NCBI GenBank assembly: GCA_903938075.1
Contig: CAJABS010000094.1
Location: 1 to 7,670 of the forward strand
Source: an uncultured Chloroflexota bacterium
Lineage (GTDB): Bacteria; Chloroflexota; Limnocylindria; Limnocylindrales; Limnocylindraceae
Reading direction: 5' to 3'
DNA: 7,670 bases
The notes under the pieces are model-generated. The model made no database searches. It was not told where the DNA came from and saw nothing but the letters and a program-made list of their open reading frames with translations. Below, piece by piece: positions 1-6,520 of this stretch; the stretch's first letter is position 1; every line of letters begins with the position of its first letter. The position numbers and the translations under genes are program-made.

Positions 1-878
1 ACCTCAAGGAGCAGGTCGGCGCGCGACACCTCTTCCAGGGTGGCGCGGAAGGCGTCAACGAGTTGGTGTGGCAACTTATGAATGAATCCCACGGTGTCCG
101 TGACAATGGCGTTCAGGCCACCAGGCAGCCGCACGCGACGGCTGGTCGGATCAAGGGTGGCGAAGAGGCGATCCTCAGCGAGCACGGCGTTGCTTCCCAC
201 AAGGCTATTGAGCAAGGTTGATTTGCCAGCATTCGTGTAACCAACAATGGCAACGGTGGGCTCCCCACGTGTGGTGCGGCTCTTCGCGCCTGTCTCGCGG
301 CTGCGACGGACCTGGTCGACGCGCGCCTTCATCACAGAGATGCGATCGCGAATGAGCCGGCGGTCTGTTTCAAGCTGTGATTCACCAGGGCCGCGCGTGC
401 CGATACCGCCGCCTGTGCGCGAAAGGTGCGTCCACAGTTTCGTCAAGCGAGGCAACTGGTACTCCAACTGTGCAAGCTCTACCTGCAGTCGCCCTTCGCG
501 TGTACGCGCGTGCAGCGCGAAGATGTCAAGGATCAGTCGGCTGCGATCAATCACCTTCACACCGAGCACCTCTTCAAGGCCACGCTGCTGTGTTGGTGAG
601 AGTTCGTCATCCGCGATCAGCACCGTGAAGCCCGTCTCAACCTTTGCGGCGAGCAGCTCTTGTGCCTTGCCTGCGCCGATATAGGTATCCGGATCGGGGT
701 GGCGACGCTGCTGCCATTCGGCGCCAACGACCTCAGCACCTGCGGTGCGCGCCAAGCTTGCCAACTCCTGAAGGCTATCCTCGGCCGGCCAGCCAACATC
801 ACTGCCAGTGTCCACTGCGATCAGAAAGGCGCGCTCTGGCGCGGGCGTCAGGTCAATCGGTGCAGTTCTTTTCGTCAC
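1..878 (-). CDS. hflX: GTPase HflX, 5' part (gene runs off the left edge)
   Basis: HflX is a ribosome-associated GTPase that binds 50S subunits and splits stalled or heat-damaged 70S ribosomes. The visible 292 codons begin with GTG at 878. An N-terminal HflX domain (about residues 15-155) carries the GAGKAQEL motif near 68-75. The family signature around GGIGTRGPGESQLET (157-171) leads into a charged coiled-coil linker (about 170-200). The G domain then starts: P-loop GYTNAGKST (213-221), G2 Thr in the FATLDPT stretch (239-245) and G3 DTVGF (261-265). The G4 NKxD and G5 motifs lie beyond the window, so the C-terminus is not seen. The GTG is 7 nt after the miaA stop; an AGAGGG element overlapping that TAG stop is a plausible SD, though only 3 nt from the GTG. 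No nearby in-frame upstream start was found. It is probably cotranscribed with miaA; in Proteobacteria hfq normally sits between these two genes and is absent here. Confidence 0.96.
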   Translation of the reverse strand, partial: MTKRTAPIDLTPAPERAFLIAVDTGSDVGWPAEDSLQELASLARTAGAEVVGAEWQQRRHPDPDTYIGAGKAQELLAAKVETGFTVLIADDELSPTQQRGLEEVLGVKVIDRSRLILDIFALHARTREGRLQVELAQLEYQLPRLTKLWTHLSRTGGGIGTRGPGESQLETDRRLIRDRISVMKARVDQVRRSRETGAKSRTTRGEPTVAIVGYTNAGKSTLLNSLVGSNAVLAEDRLFATLDPTSRRVRLPGGLNAIVTDTVGFIHKLPHQLVDAFRATLEEVSRADLLLE

Positions 879-885
879 TGTCCCT

Positions 886-1839
886 CTAGCGTACCGCGAT
901 CCGCAGCGCGTGCGGAAGGAGACTCTGTGCGACCTCTTCTGCAGATCGCCCATCGGTTGCAATCGTTTCAGCCAACTCTTCACCGCGGTACCAGGTGCGC
1001 TGTCGGCGGGCATACGCCCATGTTCGTGTTGCCGCGGTACCGATGGCGCGCTCACGATCCATTGTTTGATCGATATACGCCTGTGCTTCGCGGTACCCGA
1101 TGCCAGAGAGGGCTGGAGTTTCAGCTGGGAGGCGTGCCGCCAGCTGTGCAGTCTCTTCGACGAGCCCTCCGTCGAACTGTGCACGTACACGTGCAGCGAT
1201 TGCCGCACGGTGTCGCTCAAAATCCACGTCGTCAATCTGCACGTATGCCGTTGGCGCGGCCCACGGATTCTCCTCTTCGGCGAGCGGGTCACCTCCAAGG
1301 CGAACGATTTCCAGCGTTCGAATGAGGCGCCGTGCACTCGCGGTAGCAACGGCATCTGCCGCAGCTGGATTCCGCTCGCGAAGCTCCTTGTCGAGCGGTT
1401 CGCGACCTACATTCGAGAACTGCAACTCAAGCTGCTCACGAATGAGGGGGTTGCTCGGACGTGCTCCCCCGGAGAGGAATCCCTTGAGCAGGCCGCGCTG
1501 GTAGAGACCGGTTCCGCCGACCACGATGGCAATCCCCGCTCCCCCGCTCGCCTGGGCGTGGTTGGCAATGGCGGCACGTGCGGCGTCAAGCCAGTCATAC
1601 AGGGTGAAGGCGTCGCTCGCCTCGGCAATATCAATGCAGGCATGCGGGCGAACCGCTCGGATCTCAGTGCTGATCTTGTCAGTGCCGATGTCAAAGCCAC
1701 GGAACACTTGGCGCGAGTCTGCCGACACCAAGATCGAACTCACCCCCGCAGCGTCAAGGGCGTCCGCGAGCGCGAGCGCAGCGGCGCTCTTCCCTACCGC
1801 GGTAGGACCACCGATCGCGAGGATCGGCAGGATCGGCAT
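886..1839 (-). CDS. miaA: tRNA dimethylallyltransferase MiaA
   Basis: MiaA transfers a dimethylallyl group from DMAPP to N6 of A37 in tRNAs reading UNN codons (i6A, precursor of ms2i6A). The 317-residue product is of normal family length. Visible motifs are the P-loop GPTAVGKS (11-18), the DSRQVFRGFDIGTDK segment from residue 41 with the catalytic Asp and substrate loop, PH at 65-66, GGTGLY (108-113), the ARRLIRTLE block, GIGYREAQ, and the C-terminal RRQRTWYRG tRNA-contacting motif. I chose ATG 1839 because the conserved protein begins only a few residues before the P-loop. It lies 1 nt after the rny stop, which suits translational coupling. A longer form from TTG 1857 would overlap rny by 17 nt and add six non-conserved residues. 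No convincing SD precedes the ATG, so reinitiation by ribosomes finishing rny is likely (inference). hflX follows after 7 nt. Confidence 0.96.
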   Translation of the reverse strand: MPILPILAIGGPTAVGKSAAALALADALDAAGVSSILVSADSRQVFRGFDIGTDKISTEIRAVRPHACIDIAEASDAFTLYDWLDAARAAIANHAQASGGAGIAIVVGGTGLYQRGLLKGFLSGGARPSNPLIREQLELQFSNVGREPLDKELRERNPAAADAVATASARRLIRTLEIVRLGGDPLAEEENPWAAPTAYVQIDDVDFERHRAAIAARVRAQFDGGLVEETAQLAARLPAETPALSGIGYREAQAYIDQTMDRERAIGTAATRTWAYARRQRTWYRGEELAETIATDGRSAEEVAQSLLPHALRIAVR

Positions 1840-1840
1840 G

Positions 1841-3367
1841 CTATCGGGCGTAATCAACCGCCCGCGTCTCGCGAATCACCGTCACGCGGATCTGGCCTGG
1901 ATAGGCAAGCTGCTCTTCGATGCGCTTGACCACCTCGTGGGCGATCGTGCGTGCCTGTTCGTCGGTGACTTGATCAGGTCGAACGAGGATGCGTACCTCG
2001 CGGCCAGCCTGCACGGCGTAGACCTTCTCGACACCTTCAAATCCGAGTGCGATCTGCTGCAAGTCTTCAAGCCGCCGGAGGTGGGCTTCACCCTGGTCGC
2101 CACGTGCACCAGGTCGTGCGGCGCTGATCGCGTCTGCAACCTGCACGATTGGGGCCTCGCGAGCGGTGCACTCCACCTCCTGATGGTGTGCAGCGATCGC
2201 ATTGACGATCCCCTCTGGCATGCCGTGACGACGCGCCAGATCGGCGCCGATCGCCGCGTGGGTGCCTTCAATCTCATGGTCGAGCGCCTTACCAATGTCA
2301 TGGAGCAGCCCGCCTACCTTTGCGGCGCGAATGTCCATGCCAAGCTCGCCGGCGACAGCGCCTGCGACCTGTGCGGTTTCAATTGAGTGCAGCAAGACGT
2401 TCTGACCGAACGAGGTGCGCCACTGCAGTCTGCCGAGGATGCGCAACAGCTCGGTTGGAATCCCGGTCACGCCCACCTTGAGTGCGGCAGCCTCGCCATT
2501 CTTCAGCGAATCGGCGTCAACCTCACCCTGGGCCTTAGCAACGATCTCTTCGATGCGAATCGGGTGGATGCGGCCGTCCTGCATGAGACGCTCAAGAGCG
2601 ACACGCGCCACCTGGCGACGGACTGGGTCGAACGATGAGAGCGTCACCTGGAGTGGGGTTTCATCGATGAGCAGCTCGACGCCAGTGGCGGCCTCAAGAG
2701 CGCGAATGTTGCGCCCCTCGCGACCAATGAGGCGACCCTTCATCTCGTCGCTGGCGAGCTTCACGTGCGTCACGGAGTGCTCGGCGCTATGGTCCGCCGC
2801 GACGCGCTGCATCGCCGTGAGGATCATGTCGCGTGCTCGGTCGGCCGCATCCTCTTGCGCACGTCGCTCCAGGGTTGCCTGGAGACGCTTCGACTCACGC
2901 TCAGCCTCTTCGGTGAATCGCGAGAGCACCTCGGTTCGAGCAGCTTCGGGATCGAGTCCGGCAACCTCTGCAAGGCGCGTATTGACGTTGGCACGCGCCA
3001 CATCGAGGGCAACGGACTCATCAACGAGGGTGCGCTCGCGCTCTGCGATGGCGACCTCTCGACCGGCAAAGAAGCTCTCTCGCTCACCAAGGGTGACTTC
3101 ACGAAGGCGAAGGCGTTCGGCCTCCGCGGCAGCCGCCTCGCGGTCGGCCTGTTGCGCCAGCTCGGCTTCCGCTCGCAGTCGTGAGATCTCGCCCTTTGCG
3201 CCGATGACCAGGGTGCTCTGCTGCTGACGAGCCTCCTCGAGGATGGCCGCGGCCTTACGGTTCGCGGCTCGAATAGAAGCGGCGGCGATCACGCTTCGCA
3301 GTACGAGTCCAAGCACGACGCCGAATAGAGCAAACAACACGGGGACGATCCCGTTCAAATCAGGCAT
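1841..3367 (-). CDS. rny: Ribonuclease Y
   Basis: RNase Y is a membrane-anchored endoribonuclease that starts mRNA decay and processing. The 508 residues show its usual order: an N-terminal transmembrane helix (about 8-28); a long Glu/Arg/Ala-rich coiled coil (about 30-195); a KH RNA-binding domain around GRLIGREGRN (211-220); and an HD phosphohydrolase domain with H327, the H356-D357 pair in LLHDIGK, H394-H395 and D411. The C-terminal part (about 420-508) is the conserved RNase Y tail. I placed the start at ATG 3367, directly before the membrane helix. It has a strong SD, AGGAGA (3378-3373), 5 nt upstream. A frame extension to TTG 3475 would add 36 residues unlike RNase Y, so it was not used. 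The gene follows the only sizeable gap in the window, so it may have its own promoter and leader, and it appears to lead a rny-miaA-hflX unit. Confidence 0.97.
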   Translation of the reverse strand: MPDLNGIVPVLFALFGVVLGLVLRSVIAAASIRAANRKAAAILEEARQQQSTLVIGAKGEISRLRAEAELAQQADREAAAAEAERLRLREVTLGERESFFAGREVAIAERERTLVDESVALDVARANVNTRLAEVAGLDPEAARTEVLSRFTEEAERESKRLQATLERRAQEDAADRARDMILTAMQRVAADHSAEHSVTHVKLASDEMKGRLIGREGRNIRALEAATGVELLIDETPLQVTLSSFDPVRRQVARVALERLMQDGRIHPIRIEEIVAKAQGEVDADSLKNGEAAALKVGVTGIPTELLRILGRLQWRTSFGQNVLLHSIETAQVAGAVAGELGMDIRAAKVGGLLHDIGKALDHEIEGTHAAIGADLARRHGMPEGIVNAIAAHHQEVECTAREAPIVQVADAISAARPGARGDQGEAHLRRLEDLQQIALGFEGVEKVYAVQAGREVRILVRPDQVTDEQARTIAHEVVKRIEEQLAYPGQIRVTVIRETRAVDYAR

Positions 3368-3371
3368 GACT

Positions 3372-3448
3372 CTCTCCTGCCAGGCTGGCCCCGCGGCCTG
3401 GCTCGCGGTAAATAGGTCACAAATCCAGCCAAAGGCTGGGGAGGAGAG
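3372..3448 (-). promoter_or_regulatory. Candidate structured leader of rny with sequestered SD
   Basis: Read on the minus strand, this stretch can fold as a three-way junction. Outer stem: CTCTCCT (3448-3442) is perfectly complementary to AGGAGAG (3378-3372), which contains the rny SD. Inside it lie hairpin A, CCAGCC-TTT-GGCTGG (3439-3425), and hairpin B, GCCAGGC / GCCTGGC (3402-3396 and 3385-3379) with a 10-nt loop. Hairpin B abuts the SD. GGCTGG (3430-3425) could instead pair with a second CCAGCC at 3388-3383, partly opening hairpin B, so two exclusive folds are possible. The pairings are seen in the sequence; a regulatory role is inference. It matches no riboswitch class that I recognise. 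RNase E controls its own level through structured leader RNA, which is a precedent for an RNase leader of this kind. Confidence 0.4.
3373..3378 (-). promoter_or_regulatory. Ribosome binding site of rny
   Basis: AGGAGA lies 5 nt before ATG 3367 and decides the rny start over the longer frame from TTG 3475. It directly follows hairpin B and is complementary to an upstream CTCTCCT. Confidence 0.8.
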
Positions 3449-3475
3449 GCTACGCCCACGCGCCAAATCGGTCAA
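3447..3475 (-). promoter_or_regulatory. Possible sigma70-type promoter for rny
   Basis: On the minus strand TTGACC (3475-3470) is a good -35 match (5 of 6). It is followed 17 nt later by TAGCCT (3452-3447), a weak -10 match (T, A and final T). Transcription would begin near 3440, right at hairpin A, giving a message with a stem-loop at its 5' end but without the SD-complementary CTCTCCT. This is the only gap between genes in the window large enough for a promoter, which supports it modestly. The -10 is poor and nothing else confirms it. Confidence 0.25.
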
Positions 3476-3499
3476 ACGCCCGTGGGGCTGAGCGTGACG

Positions 3500-4108
3500 C
3501 TACTCCCCCTCTGGGTCCCCCTCGGTCACTGGGGTCTCGGCTTCGGTCTCAACGCGCTCTCGGGCGAGGCGCCAGGAGAGGGCGCTCGGGAAACCCCGTC
3601 GGGCGAGCCCCTGTGCCAGTCGCTGGACCTCGGCACGGGCGTCTCCGCCGCGTAGACGCAGCTTTGAGAGGGCGGCTCGCGCAGCGCGCTCCTCTGCCCC
3701 CTCTGCGTGCTCTTCGACAACGCGTAGGGTCGCCCCCCAGACCGGCTCCGTGCTGTGCGACTCCCCCGCTGCGCGCTGCGCCAGCAGTCGCTGTGCGAGC
3801 TCGTCATCGATGCCGCGACGCCTCAGCTCTTGCAGGAGCGCACGGTCGCCACGTTGCCGGGATCGGTCGCGTGAATCCAGCAGTGCCTGAGCGAACCGCT
3901 CGTCATCTACCAGGCCGATCTCAACCAGGCGCGCGACAGCGGCACGCACATGCTCTTCTGGGTATCCGGCGGTGACCAAGCGCTCTTCAAGGCTCTTACG
4001 CGAGCGCGGTGCGCCGCTGAGCGAGCGTGCAGCCGCCTCCAATACATCGGAGGCTTCTGCCGCTGCTCGGCGGGCTTTCTGCGCTTCAGGGTCGCGGCGG
4101 CGCGCCAC
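3500..4108 (-). CDS. recX: Regulatory protein RecX
   Basis: RecX binds RecA filaments and modulates, usually inhibits, their recombinase and coprotease activity. The 202-residue product is a little longer than typical. It has the repeated three-helix RecX pattern: R1 around 22-65, the best conserved R2 around GLVDDERFAQALLDSR (65-80) and the RRRGID segment (97-101), then a degenerate third repeat around 140-183 ending in RRGFPSALSWRLARER (170-185). The N-terminal 20 residues are basic, and the last 15 or so are acidic and probably disordered. The start is GTG 4108, 9 nt after the recA stop and in the same frame as recA (three codons apart). No strong SD sits at the usual spacing; a GGAG in the recA end is 12 nt away, so coupling to recA translation is likely (inference). 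Placement right after recA is the classic recX context. Confidence 0.93.
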   Translation of the reverse strand: MARRRDPEAQKARRAAAEASDVLEAAARSLSGAPRSRKSLEERLVTAGYPEEHVRAAVARLVEIGLVDDERFAQALLDSRDRSRQRGDRALLQELRRRGIDDELAQRLLAQRAAGESHSTEPVWGATLRVVEEHAEGAEERAARAALSKLRLRGGDARAEVQRLAQGLARRGFPSALSWRLARERVETEAETPVTEGDPEGE

Positions 4109-4117
4109 GACGATTCG

Positions 4118-5200
4118 TTACTCCGCTTCGGGAGCGACGGCGACTGGCACCTCAAGCGTTGTGGAGAGCGCACGCAGTTTCGCGTCAATCTCCGCCGCGA
4201 CTTCAGGATTCGCCTTGAGGAACTCCTTCGACTGCTCTCGACCCTGGCCGAGTCGCACGTCACCATAGTTGAACCAGGCGCCGGTCTTGGAGATCACATC
4301 GGCAGCAACACCAACATCAAGAAGGCCGCCAGCCATGCTGATCCCTTCGCCGTACATGATGTCGAACTCTGCAATGCGGAACGGTGCGGCCACCTTGTTC
4401 TTCACAACCTTCACGCGCACGCGAGATCCCACCGCCTCGGTGGAGTTCTTAATGGTTTCAATGCGGCGAATATCGAGGCGCACTGAAGCGTAGAACTTCA
4501 GCGCACGACCGCCCGGAGTTGTCTCTGGACTGCCGTACATGACGCCGATCTTCTCGCGCAGCTGATTCGTGAAGAGGAGCACCGTGTTTGATCGGGCTAC
4601 TGCACCGGTCAACTTACGGAGCGCCTGGCTCATGAGTCGAGCTTGAATGCCGACAAACGAGTCGCCCATCTCACCCTCGATCTCGGCGCGTGGCACAAGT
4701 GCCGCAACCGAGTCGACAACGACAATGTCGACGCCGCCAGAGCGAATCAGTGTTTCTGCGATCTCGAGCGCCTGCTCGCCGGTATCTGGCTGGCTCACCA
4801 AGAGCTCGTTCACGTTCACGCCTGTCTGTGCGGCGTACGCCGAGTCAAGCGCGTGCTCAACGTCAATGAAGGCGGCGACGCCACCGCGGCGCTGGGCCTC
4901 GGCGATGATGTGCTGGGCAATGGTGGTCTTACCCGATGATTCTGGCCCGTAGATCTCGCTGATGCGGCCCTTTGGAAGGCCACCAACACCGAGGGCGATG
5001 TCGAGTGAGATCGCTCCGGTTGGGATGGAATCAATTGCGAGACGCTCGCGGGAGCCGAGCTTCATGATCGCGCCGCGACCGAACTGCTTCTCAATGGTGA
5101 GGATTGCCGCGTCTACGGCTCGACTGCGCTCAGTGGAGGGCTTCCCCTCCTCCTTTGGCTCAGCGGCTGCGCTCTTCTTGGATTCGCTCTTCTCTGCCAT
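4118..5200 (-). CDS. recA: Recombinase RecA
   Basis: RecA forms ATP-dependent filaments on single-stranded DNA, catalyses homologous pairing and strand exchange, and stimulates LexA self-cleavage where LexA exists. The protein has 360 residues, normal length. After a charged, Lys/Glu/Ser-rich N-terminal extension (1-25) come the Walker A motif GPESSGKT (85-92), the catalytic Glu in FIDVEHALD (E115), Walker B VVVDSVAALVP (D163), DNA-binding loop L1 around EIEGEMGDSF (173-182) and loop L2 with the allosteric Gln in TNQLREKIGV (Q213). KFYASVRLDIRR (235-246) follows, and the C-terminal domain ends in a short acidic tail. No intein is present. ATG 5200 has the SD AAGGAG 6 nt upstream, and that SD lies within the last codons of tgt. 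There is therefore no intergenic room for a dedicated promoter or SOS operator between tgt and recA; any such site would have to lie inside tgt or further upstream. Confidence 0.99.
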   Translation of the reverse strand: MAEKSESKKSAAAEPKEEGKPSTERSRAVDAAILTIEKQFGRGAIMKLGSRERLAIDSIPTGAISLDIALGVGGLPKGRISEIYGPESSGKTTIAQHIIAEAQRRGGVAAFIDVEHALDSAYAAQTGVNVNELLVSQPDTGEQALEIAETLIRSGGVDIVVVDSVAALVPRAEIEGEMGDSFVGIQARLMSQALRKLTGAVARSNTVLLFTNQLREKIGVMYGSPETTPGGRALKFYASVRLDIRRIETIKNSTEAVGSRVRVKVVKNKVAAPFRIAEFDIMYGEGISMAGGLLDVGVAADVISKTGAWFNYGDVRLGQGREQSKEFLKANPEVAAEIDAKLRALSTTLEVPVAVAPEAE

Positions 5201-5203
5201 GGG

Positions 5204-6520
5204 TTACTCCTTATCTTCCGACGCTACAGCCCTTTTCTGCTGAGCTCCTCGCAGTCTGCCTGCCGCGGCGTACCGCGGCTGCATCGCACCGCGCTCTGGC
5301 ACGGCGCCCGGCTCGTCGCCGGCTCCAAGTCGGGGGGTCCCCGGCCCCCCAGCCGCAGCCCGAAGGCGCGGCAGTTCAGCGGCGAGTGTACCCGACGCGA
5401 TGGCTCCCCGAACCTCCCCCATGAAGGCGCTCATGTGGCGCAGGTTGTGGATCGTGAGCAGGCGGTAGGCCAGCAGCTCCTCGGCGCGGAAGAGATGCGC
5501 CAGGTAGGCACGGCTAAAGCGCCGGCAGGTGCTGCAATCGCACAACGTATCGACGGGCTCCTGCTCATCGAGGTGCCGCGCGTTGCGCAAGTTGAGGCGC
5601 CCCCCGGTAACCCAGGCCTGCCCATTGCGGGCGACCCGGGCGGGCAAGACGGAATCAAAGAGGTCAACGCCGCGCAGGACGGCCTCCAACAGGTCGACGG
5701 GTGATCCGAGGCCCATCAGGTACCGAACGCGCGGGTCACCCTCTAGCGCGGTAACGGTGGCGTCGATGGCGATGTTGCGCTGCTCTGGAGTTTCGTCCCC
5801 CGCCAACCCGCCAAGGTTGATGCCGTCGAATGGGAGTGAGCGGATGTAGGTGGCAGATTCGGCGCGCAACTCAGGGTTGATTCCGCCCTGCGCAATGCCG
5901 AAGAGCGCCTGGCCCGGACGGTTGTGCGCTCGCAACGAACGAACCGCCCAACGATGCGTGCGATCCATTGCGCGACGCACCTCACGGTCGGTACTCCCCT
6001 CTGGCATCACCGGCTGATCAAAGGCAACGGCGATGTCGGGGCCGAGCGCTTGCTGTACCTCAATCGAACGCTCTGGCGTGAAGAGGTGCATGGAGCCGTC
6101 GAGATGACTGCTGAACTTCGCACCCTCTTCGTTGATACGCATCAACGGCCCGAGAGAGACCACCTGAAACCCACCCGAGTCGGTGAGGATCGGGCGATCC
6201 CACTGCATAAATTCGTGAAGACCGCCGAAGCGCTGCACCCGCTCATGCCCTGGGCGCAAATACAGGTGATACGTGTTCGCCAAAATGATCTGCGCGCCAA
6301 GCGCTTTCAGATCGTCTGGATCGAGCGACTTCACTGTTGCATTCGTACCGACAGGCATGAAGTCTGGGGTTTGAACGACTCCGTGCCCTAAGCGCAGTTC
6401 GCCCGCGCGAGCGCGCGATGACTTGTCTTGTGCGGTAATCGTGAACTGTGCGGCGCCACCGGCGCGCGCTGGCAGCGTGGCCGGATCAGAGAGCGCAGCG
6501 AACTGTTCTGATCGGTTCAG
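5204..6520 (-). CDS. tgt: tRNA-guanine transglycosylase Tgt with CTG start, extended tail
   Basis: Tgt exchanges guanine-34 of GUN-anticodon tRNAs (Tyr, His, Asp, Asn) for a queuosine precursor or queuine. Numbered from ATG 6358, visible motifs are MPVGT (1-5), the general-base Asp in ILTDSGGFQV (D60), GIAQGG (154-159), the nucleophile Asp in VDLFDSVLPAR (D235) and zinc ligands CDCSTC (273-278) with H304. That ATG is not the true start: homology to the usual N-terminus continues upstream (FTITAQDKSSRARAGELRL, then VVQTPDF into MPVGT). The open frame back to a TGA has no ATG, GTG or TTG. I chose CTG 6520, overlapping the ruvB stop as CTGA behind a GGGGG SD; CTG 6475 is an alternative, and a sequencing indel is possible. 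Total is 438 codons against about 375 in E. coli; the excess is about 25 N-terminal residues and a low-complexity Ala/Gly/Pro/Arg tail. Pocket residues differ from typical bacterial Tgt: FDQPV for FDECT, and GGLAGDE for GGLAVGE. Confidence 0.93.
   Translation of the reverse strand: MNRSEQFAALSDPATLPARAGGAAQFTITAQDKSSRARAGELRLGHGVVQTPDFMPVGTNATVKSLDPDDLKALGAQIILANTYHLYLRPGHERVQRFGGLHEFMQWDRPILTDSGGFQVVSLGPLMRINEEGAKFSSHLDGSMHLFTPERSIEVQQALGPDIAVAFDQPVMPEGSTDREVRRAMDRTHRWAVRSLRAHNRPGQALFGIAQGGINPELRAESATYIRSLPFDGINLGGLAGDETPEQRNIAIDATVTALEGDPRVRYLMGLGSPVDLLEAVLRGVDLFDSVLPARVARNGQAWVTGGRLNLRNARHLDEQEPVDTLCDCSTCRRFSRAYLAHLFRAEELLAYRLLTIHNLRHMSAFMGEVRGAIASGTLAAELPRLRAAAGGPGTPRLGAGDEPGAVPERGAMQPRYAAAGRLRGAQQKRAVASEDKE
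5207..5212 (-). promoter_or_regulatory. Ribosome binding site of recA, inside the end of tgt
   Basis: AAGGAG with a 6-nt spacer to ATG 5200. The same bases are the last two sense codons (Lys-Glu) of tgt, so the genes share sequence and are probably translationally coupled. Confidence 0.85.
5262..5350 (-). repeat. Three successive GC inverted repeats in the tgt tail
   Basis: Three hairpin-capable inverted repeats lie in the last third of the tgt tail: GGGGGG/CCCCCC with a 7-nt loop (5332-5350), CCGGC/GCCGG with a 5-nt loop (5308-5322), and GCCGCGG/CCGCGGC with a 4-nt loop (5262-5279). They are coding and are not followed by a T-run on the minus strand, so they are not standard terminators. 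They could be RNA structure between tgt and recA, or only a by-product of high GC. Confidence 0.4.

Noticed and set aside
1793..1806. Perfect 14-bp palindrome CCTACCGCGGTAGG in miaA, with related CCGCGGTACC copies at 983-992 and 1032-1041
   Set aside because: It encodes the conserved P-loop of MiaA. About one such palindrome every 16 kb is expected by chance, more in GC-rich DNA. The other copies are in different reading frames.
1840..1857. miaA beginning at TTG 1857
   Set aside because: ATG 1839 is closer to the P-loop, as usual in MiaA, and avoids a TTG start and a 17-nt overlap with rny.
808..1929. Long plus-strand open frame (373 codons) opposite miaA and its neighbours
   Set aside because: It is antisense to well-supported miaA and overlaps parts of hflX and rny. 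Its translation shows no family motif, and long antisense frames are common in GC-rich DNA.
1526..3227. Plus-strand frames of 286 and 270 codons opposite rny
   Set aside because: They mirror the rny coding strand and give Ser/Arg/Ala-rich translations typical of shadow frames; no start context or motif supports them.
3368..3475. Longer rny beginning at TTG 3475
   Set aside because: The extra 36 residues do not resemble the short RNase Y N-terminus, while ATG 3367 has a strong SD directly before the membrane helix.
3425..3488. Rho-independent terminator between recX and rny
   Set aside because: The GCCC/GGGC stem (3478-3488) has only 4 bp. The CCAGCC/GGCTGG stem is followed by ATTTGT, not a T-run. 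Neither is a convincing terminator.
6500..6520. GAAC/GTTC half-sites near the start of tgt resembling a Gram-positive LexA box
   Set aside because: The palindromic pair GAAC-A-GTTC (minus strand) has a 1-nt spacer instead of the 4 nt of the known operator, and it lies inside coding sequence.
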